A stretch of 64,000 nucleotides of DNA from CAVZVW01 sp963778845 (GTDB lineage: Bacteria > Actinomycetota > Actinomycetes > Actinomycetales > Kineosporiaceae), in the NCBI GenBank assembly GCA_963778845.1, contig CAVZVW010000001.1, forward strand, positions 813,617 to 877,616, written 5' to 3'. Positions 57,068-64,000 of the stretch are shown piece by piece. Made by a program: the position numbers and the translations under genes. Under the pieces are notes generated by a model. The model was not told the origin of the DNA, did no database searches, and saw only the letters and a program-made list of their open reading frames with translations. Positions within the stretch are counted from its first letter, which is position 1. Each line of letters starts with the position of its first letter.

Positions 57068-59974
57068 GCGGCACCGCCGGCGGCGGGGAGGTAGACGTAG
57101 ACGCCGAGGACGTCGACGGGCCGCTGGGCGCTGACCGTCAGGCCGCGCCGTGCGGCGCCGGCTCCGGCGCGCACCCGCCGGTGCGCGTCGAGCAGGTCGG
57201 TCGGCGTAGGTCGTCGGCCTGCTCGTCGAGGTGCGGCGGTGACGGCGGGCGAGCCGAGCGAGCACGCGTGCTGCCAGGGCTCGCGGCCTGGTCGGCGGGG
57301 ACGTTGCCGTCGGGCGCGGCCGCGAGCAGCGCGGCGACGTCGGCGTCGGCGAGCCACTGGGCGGCGTCCGGGCTGCCGCGGAAGGCGAGGAGCCGGGCGT
57401 CCTCGGCGACGAGCTGGCGGTCGCCGTCCCGGCCGGGCAGGTCGAGGTGGAAGCGGAACCGGACCAGCAGCAGCGTGGTGCGGGTCGTGACGGCGCTGCG
57501 TGCGGATGACGCCGGCGCGGCGGGCGGGCCGGGCAGCGCGGGTCGACGGCGGGGTCGAGGGCGGCGTCGAGGACGTAGCGGGCGAGGGCCTCGACGGTGG
57601 GGTCGGTGCGGGCCAGGACGGCGTCGCCGCGCGCGGGCTGGGAGGCTCGCGGTGGAACGGCAGCGGTTCGCGTGCCCGGCGGGCAGGCGCGTCGCGGACG
57701 CCGAGCGGGCAGGGTGCTGGTGACGGCGGTGAACCCGTCGGCGGTGGGGGTGACGGCTGGCGCCGAGGGCACGCAGCGTCTCGGCGGACGAAGTCCTCGA
57801 CCTCGCCGTGGGCGCCGAGCGCGGCGCGGATCGTCGGCGACCTCGCGCGGCGACCTCGTCGGGGTGGATGCCGCGCTGGGCGTACCTGGTGCGCGAGGCC
57901 TTCTCCTTCTCGGCCGCGGACTCCCACGCCGCTGTGCAGGGCGTCGGTCTTCTCGGTCAGGCCGAGGTCGAGGCTGAGCTGGTCGGGGTCCTTGCCGCGC
58001 AGCAGCAGGCCCTCGAGCGAGGGCCTCGACGACGCTGTCGGACTCGTCGGGGACCGGGCACGGACGACCCCGGTGGCCTTGCGGATCGCCTGGTGCTTGC
58101 GGATGCAGGACGTCGAGGACGATGCCGTCGATGCGGTTGTCGGCGCCGTAGAGGGTGACGGCGCGGACGATCGGCGCGCGCTGGCCGAACCGGTCGACGC
58201 GGCCCTCGCGCTGCTCGTGCCGGGTCGGGTTCCAGGCCAGGTCGTAGTGGACGACGGCGTGGAAGCGCGTCCTGGAGGTTGACGCCCTCGGACAGGCAGT
58301 CGGTGGCGACCAGGACGTGCCGGCCGTCGGTGGCGGTCAGGTCGCGCGATGCGCTGCTCGCGCTCCGCGGGCGGCAGGGTGCCGGTGACCGCCGCGACGT
58401 CGACACCGGCGCCGAGGGCCGGCGCGAGGTGTTCGGCGACGTACTCGGCGGTGTGGATGAACCGGCAGAAGACGATCGGGTCGTAACCCGTCGGCGAGCA
58501 GCGCCTTGACCTGGGTGGTGAGCAGCGGCGAGCTTGCGGTCGGTGCTCGGGGCCGTCGAGCGCCTCGGCTTGGCGGGCCATCGCGAGCAGTCGGCGCCGG
58601 CTGGCGGGGATCGCCGTGTCACCGTCGTCGTCGGCGTGCGTCGAAGTCGGCGCCGGGGGTGACGTCGGCGGCCTCGAGCGCCTCGTCGTCGGCGGTGTCG
58701 AGGACGCTGGCGCGGCCGAGGGCGTCGGCCTCGGCGACGTCGAGCGCCTCGGCGGCGGCGGCCCGGGTGCGCAGGGTCGCGGCCGCCGCGCGGGCGTGGA
58801 GGCGAGGGCGCGCAGCAGCGCCAGCGCCGACCACCAGCGGACCCGCTGCCGCACCGACCGCCTGCTGGGTCGTCGGCGACCTGCTCGCGGGCGTAGGCGA
58901 GGACGTCGTCGAACAGCGCGCGGTAGTCCGGGCTGAGCGTGTAGGGGTCCTCGCGGGTCTGCCCGGTCGTCGGGGAACGGCGGTGTCCTCGTCGAGGTAG
59001 TGGCGGATGTCGGCGCGGCGGCGCTGCACGAAGTGGCGCGGCCAGCCGCTCCCGGCCGGCTGGCGTCGTCGAGGTCCACGGTGGCGAGGTCGGGGTCGAG
59101 CAGGCCGAGCAGGTTGCGGAACGCCCTCGTCCTTGCCGCGAGTGCGGGGTGGCGGTGACCAGGATCAGGTGCCGGCGCTGGGTCGGCGGCGAGCTCGCGC
59201 AGCAGCTCGTAGCGCTGGTGGCGGGCCCGCCGGCCGGTGGCGCCGTCGGCGACCGCAGGTGTGCGCCTCGTCGACGATGACCAGCTCGGGGCAGTGGTCG
59301 CAGGAACTCGTGGCGGCGGCCGGTCGGACTTGATGAAGTCGGTGGAGACGACGACGTGCGGGTACCGGTCGAACAGCGACTCGTCCATGCAGCAGGCCGC
59401 GTTCGAGCCGCGTGACGGTGCGAGGGCAGCACCAGCTCGGCGTCGATGCCGAACTTCGTCGCGCAGCTCGCGCTGCCACTGCTCGGCCAGCGCCGGGCGA
59501 GCACAGCACGGCGAGGCCGCTGGGCGTCGCCCTGGGCGAGCAGCTCGGCGGCGATCAGCCCGGCCTCGATGGTCTTGCCGATGCCGACGTCGTCGGCGAT
59601 CAGCAGCCGGACGGTGTCCTGCCGCAGCGCCATCAGCAGCGGGACGAACTGGTAGGCGCGGGGTTCGACGGCGATGCCGGCCAGGGAGCGGAACGGGCCG
59701 GCGGTGGACCGGAACCCGACGCGCAGGGCGGTGCGCAGCAGGCCGGCGCGAGGCGGCGTCGCCGAGGTCGTCGGCGGTCGGCGGCGGGAAGCGTGGCCGC
59801 GCTCGACCTGCTTCGAGGGCGGGGAAGACCCCGGCGACGTCGTCGTCGCCGCCGCCGAGCGGGCGCAGCACGAGGAAGTCGGGCGTGGCTGTCGGGCAGC
59901 ACGACCCACTCCCGGCCGCGGGCGCGCACCAGGCGAGCCGACGGCGTAGCGTCGTGGCGGTCAGCGGCGGTCAT
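57064..59974 (-). pseudogene. DrmD-like SNF2-type helicase (densely frameshifted)
   Basis: About 960 residues. The start MTAADRHDATPSARLVRARG leads to REWVVLPDS and PLGGGDDDVAGVFPALE. Walker A-type motif is ADDVGIGKTIEAGLIAAELL (about 59550-59610), the DEAH box is IVDEAHTC (about 59262-59285), and LVTATPHS follows. The C-terminal helicase half has FCRFIHTAEYVAEHLAP, ATDCLSEGVNLQ and HEQREGRVDRFGQ. The last residues are VYVYLPAAGG. This is the SNF2/RapA-like translocase called DrmD in class 1 DISARM. Start overlaps the DUF1998 gene by 14 bases; stop overlaps the methylase start. Inferred extra bases include those near 59254, 59182, 59139 and 59125. Confidence 0.8.
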
Positions 59975-62900
59975 CGCGGTCGTGTCCGTTCCGGGTGCCG
60001 AACACGCGACGGGTAGCGCGCGCGACGACGGCGTCCCAGTCGTCGTCGTGCCGGACCCGGACGACGCATCCAGCCGAGCGTCGATCAGGCGTTCCTGCGG
60101 CGGCGGCGTCGCGCTGCGGCGTGGTCGGGCGTCGTCGTGGAGCGGGCCGTCGACGAACACGCGCGACGGCGCCGGTCGGCAGGTCGTAGACGAGGTCGGG
60201 CCGGGCGTGGGCGTCGGTGACGGTGACCTGGGCTCGGTCGGGCAGCCGGTAGCCCGTGGTCGTCGAGCCAGTCGACGAACTGGCGCTCCAGGCTGGAGTC
60301 GGCCAGCGCGTCGAGCAGCGCTCGCTGGTCGGCGCGGGTCCGCCCGCCGGCGCCGGCGGCGGTCGTGCCGGTCGGCGAGCGTCAGGAGCAGGTCGCGGAC
60401 GGTGTGCCGGTCGATCAGCGGCGTGCTCGAACTGGTTGCGGTAGGAGAGCAGGCAGTCGTAGCAGGCCGCTCTCGCAGCGTTCGCGGGCGCCGGGTGCGT
60501 GGCCGAGGTCCTCGCCGGTGTCGGGGTCGAAGTGGGCGATCTCCAGCGCGCGGCGGGCGACCCGGGCGAGGGCGTCGGGTTCGGCGAGCAGGCGGCGCAG
60601 GACGCCGGCGCCGCCTTCGGCGGACTCGGTGAGCAGCATCCGGCCGCGCCGGTCGAGGTCGGGCAGCGGCTGGCTGTCCAGCTCGGAGTCCTCGAGCTGG
60701 AAGCTGGCCTCGATGCCGCGTTCGAGGGCGTACCGCAAGGTGGTGGCGGTCACCTCGTCGACCGCGGTCGGCCAGGCGGAGCGACGAGGATGTTGCGGCG
60801 GTCCTCGACGTAGGGGATGACCTTCGCCTTGCGGGCGACGTCCTCGGCAGCGTCCAGGTCGTCGGCGTCGACGGTGGCGTCGGTGGCGCTCTTCGTCCGA
60901 CAGCCAGCGGCCTTCGACCAGGTCGAGCCAGAAGCCGCGGTCGTGCGGGGTCCTTGCGCCGGCGGCGGCCGACGTTGGCGATCCGGATGGTGGCGCGTCG
61001 CCGTAGGACAGCTCAGCAGCGTGGGCTGGCCGTCGGCGCTGGCTGACGGCGTCGACGCGGCCGGGCCGGTCGCCGTGGTCGTGCGAAGCGGTAGGAGGTC
61101 TCGAGCTCGAACCCGGCGCGGCGGCGTTCCTCCTCGTCGCTGGAGATCCGCTCCCGGCGGCGGGTGAACACCGTCTGCAGCCGCAGCAGCCCGTAGGTCT
61201 TGGCGCCCAGCGGTTGCGCCGCAGTGCGTCGCAGACGTCGGTGCCGACCTCGCTGCGGTGGTGGTAGCCGCAGGCGTCGCAGCGGCGCGCCTCCTCGGTC
61301 TCGCGCCGGTGCTCGGCGCCCGCGGCGCGGGGCAGCTGGACGCGGGTGACCTCGTAGCGGGCGCCCTCGTGGTAGATGAGCGCGCCGGGCCCGAACTCGC
61401 TGATCGCCAGGAACCGTGGGCCGCTGCACGTAGTCGCCGTCGCGCTGGCCGCGCCCGGGCCGCCCGCCCGGGATGTAGGCGGCCAGCGGCAGCCGCGGGA
61501 AGCGAGTAGCCGGGCAGGAACCCTTCGGAGGCGAGGTAGCGGTAGGAGTAGAAGTCGGTCTGCGCCGATGCTCGCTGTCCTCGTTGCGCAGCAGGGCGAG
61601 CTGGTTGCGGGCCTCGGCGCGCGCGGCGGACGGCGGTGTCGCGGGCCTTGTGCGGTGCCCGCGGTGTCGACGGCGAGCTTGTTCTGCTCGGTGTTACTCG
61701 GTCAGGGCCGCCCGGTACAGGCTCGCGCCACCGGTCGCAAGGCCTCGTCGAGACCCTGCGCGGCGCGGGCCGACCTGGTCGGCGACCCAGCCGTCGTACC
61801 ACCACGACGCCGGCTCGCCCCGAGGCCGCCCACGCCGAGCGCAGGCCGCCGATGCACGTCTCGGCGCGTCGGGTGGCGCGGCGGCGTGGCGTCGGGCTCG
61901 GTCAGGGCCTGCCAGACCTCGGGGCAGGACGTTCAGGGTCGGGTTGTCGCCGCCGGCCTCGACGAGGTCGGTGATCGCGGGCCCGCAGCGACTGGCCGGT
62001 CTCGGCGAGCCAGATCGCGTGGACGTGGGAGCGGACCAGGTCCTCGTTGGCCAGGTCCAGCCGCGGCGGCGGCGACCGAGCCGGCGACCATGTCGCTGGG
62101 AGCGGCGGAAGTAGTAGGTGTCGTGGGCGTTGCCGGTGGCGCAGTAGGTGACGACCAGGGCGGGCTGCCCGGAGCGGCCGGCCCGCCCGGAGCGCTGCGC
62201 GTAGTTGGCCGGGGTGGGCGGGACGTTGCGCAGCGCCGACGGCGTTCAGGCTGGCGATGTCGACGCCGAGCTCCATCGTCGGCGAGCAGTACAGCAGCGG
62301 CAGCGTCGCCGGCGCGGAACTCGTGCTCGCGTTCCTCGCCGGTCGGCGGGCGGCACCTGGGCGGTGTGCTCCTTGGCGTGCAGCCCGGCCAGGCTCGCGG
62401 CGACGTCGCGGTAGAGGTCGCGGAAGAACGGGTTGACCCGGCGCGGCCTCGCTCGTCGCAGCGCCTGCGGAGCGGGTCCTCGGCGCCCTTGGTCCCGTCA
62501 CCGGCCTGCCAGCAGCAGGCGCCGAGGCCTTCAGCCGGTAGCCCTCGGCGGACGCCTGTGTCCGTCGACGGCGGTCGAGCAGGCCGGCGCTGCTCGAGGA
62601 CGTCGAAGCAGGTCGCGCGATGACCTCCTGGGCGTCGTCCGCGGTCAGCGCCTGTGCCGCAGGCCGGCGCCGTCGCGGCGCAGGTAGCGGCCGAACGCCG
62701 CCGCGGCCGGACACGTTCAGGTCGCCGCGGCGCCCGCCGGGCTGGCCGGCCGCGCGCGAACGCGGTGCCGACCTGGACGACTCGTTCGCCGTCGGCCAGC
62801 GCCCACGGGCTCGAGCAGGTGCTGGCGGGACTCGCGGCGCCAGCCGGTCGAAGCCGTGCTCGGTCGAGGCAGTCGACGTCGATGGCCAGGACCCGGCGCA

Positions 62901-64000
62901 GCTCGTCGAGCAGGATCGTCGGCCGAGCTCCTCGCGCAGCGCCGGCGTCGGCCTGCCCGCAACGCCGGGTGGCCGAGCCTGGCCCAGGATGCTCGTGCGT
63001 CGGCGGCGAGCTCGGTCGAGGTCCTGGTAGCGCGACGCGCAGCAGGCCGGTCTGCTCCAGGTTCGGCATGGTGACCCGCCAGCCGCGCTCCAGGTCGGCG
63101 TAGAGCCGGTACTCGACCACCTCCCGCAGCGCCCGCTCGGCGTCGGTCCGTGGCGGCGAACTTGGCCTCGGGGTTGGCGGCGAAGTCGCGCCATGGCCAG
63201 GCCGAGGGCATCGGTGACGCGCTGCGGCGACGACCTCGTGCGTCAGCCCGTCCGGGCTGCCGCGTCGCAGCGCCCGGTACAGGGCGCCGCGCAGCTGGGC
63301 GACCTGCACGAAGTCGTTGAAGTGCCCGGCCTGCAGCGAGGCGTCCTGCCGGTTGTCGACGAAGGTGAGCAGCTTGCGTGCCTCGGCGGGTCGAGCTCGT
63401 CGGCGCCGATCGCCTGCAGGCTGCGGACGATGCTGGCGCTGACCACCGTGATCGCCGAGGAGCGGCCCTCCCGGTCCAGGGTGGCCAGCTTGGCGAAGTC
63501 GTTGCCGCGGACCTGCTCGTAGGAGACGCCGCAGCGCAGGCAGAACGCGAACGGGGTGGACACGAACCACGCCTGCAGCCCCTGCCCGCGCGGTGTCTCG
63601 GCCGCCGTCGGGCGGCCACGCACACCGGGTCCGGCAGGTACTTCTGCTTGCTGTCGGCACGACCACCGTCGCGCCGGTGTCGGTCGGTGATCAGCCAGGA
63701 GTCGGGCAGCCGGCCCTCGGCGACGCGGGTCGTCGCGGCCACGGCAGGTCCGCCGAGACGTACAGGTAGCCGGTGACGTCGTCGCCGCCGGAGGCGTCGG
63801 CGTCGCGGCGGGGCACGAACACGCTCTGCCCGTCGCGGGTGACTGCGCGCCACCACCAGGTACTCCTGGCCGCATTCGCGGCAGAACCCCAGCGGCAGCA
63901 GCGCCTTCTCCGGCGCGCCGGGGACCCGACAGCTGGTAGGTGCCGGTGATGTGCCGGGTCGCCTCGGGCTCCAGCGACACGTAGACCGTGTCGCCCTTGG
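59961..64000 (-). pseudogene. DEAD-box helicase with DUF1998 and Vsr-like tail (DrmA/DrmB- or DruE-like; incomplete and frameshifted)
   Basis: The 5' end is outside the window; about 1340 codons are seen. Segments in order: a Cys pair in FAFCLRCGVSYEQVRGNDFA (about 63500-63560); LLTFVDNRQDASLQAGHFND; helicase motifs V-VI in LYCSPTMELGVDIASLNAVG (about 62225-62295); DLVRSHVHAIWLAETGQSL; a zinc-binding RRCDACGYHH typical of DUF1998 (about 61260-61290); and a C-terminal nuclease-like fold (DRAQVTVTDAHARPDLVYD, AVFVDGPLHDD, VRHDDDWDAVV). It ends at TGA 59961-59963. The helicase-DUF1998 pairing is the core of DISARM DrmAB and of Druantia DruE; with a DrmD-like helicase and a methylase downstream, DISARM is the better fit. 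Many single-base insertions break the frame. Confidence 0.78.

Overview
The window is high-GC (roughly 70 percent G+C) chromosomal DNA from an actinomycete. The indicators are strong G/C third-position bias, frequent GTG starts, overlapping GTGA/ATGA gene junctions, a WhiB regulator, and actinobacterial families such as DUF2637, DUF4913 and the SCO6880-type conjugation protein. I could not fix the genus.

Bases 1-11630 are ordinary chromosome with intact reading frames. They hold a MacB-like export system (permease, ATPase, adaptor) on the minus strand, and a divergent LolA-like lipoprotein gene with a second ABC exporter. A 7TM-PAS-SpoIIE phosphatase, a PNPOx-like protein, a DUF2157 membrane protein, a zinc-metallopeptidase-like protein and an aldo/keto reductase follow. 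The region ends in three tRNA genes (Glu-TTC, Asp-GTC, Phe-GAA).

Bases 11631 to about 46.7 kb look like an integrative and conjugative element inserted at the tRNA-Phe gene. A tyrosine integrase lies 30 bp from the tRNA and is followed by an excisionase-like gene. A minus-strand replication/regulation block comes next: D5-like ATPase, prim-pol, DUF2637, WhiB. Opposite it sit a DUF5919 regulator and a Nudix gene. Lower-GC cargo at 18.5-22.9 kb includes a decayed ISL3 copy. A plus-strand type IV secretion operon spans 23.3-33.5 kb (pilin-like protein, VirB6-like, SCO6880-like, VirB4-like, NlpC/P60 hydrolase, VirD4-like coupling protein, DUF4913). A MobF relaxase/helicase with two partner genes lies at 41-46.7 kb. 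Two insertions stand out: a TctC-like gene bracketed by a 112-bp direct repeat, and a secreted Rhs toxin whose C-terminus is a DddA-like DNA cytidine deaminase followed by an Imm1-type immunity gene.

Bases 46.9-64 kb are a defence-rich region. A DUF4268 nuclease-like gene and small orphan genes come first. A single minus-strand operon follows, running from the right edge: a DEAD-helicase/DUF1998 protein with a Vsr-like tail, a DrmD-like SNF2-type helicase, an Eco57I/PglX-like adenine methyltransferase, then McrB and McrC. I read it as a DISARM-like module coupled to a type IV McrBC restriction system. The McrB carries an alkyltransferase-like (ATL) domain that lacks the acceptor cysteine. The right end of the mobile element was not found.

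Sequence quality matters here. Many genes from 11.6 kb onward carry single-base frameshifts, and they become very dense from about 53 kb to the end. Where I could infer the ancestral codons, nearly all are +1 insertions. This resembles uncorrected long-read error more than decay, so entries marked as frameshifted should be treated as probably one gene each.
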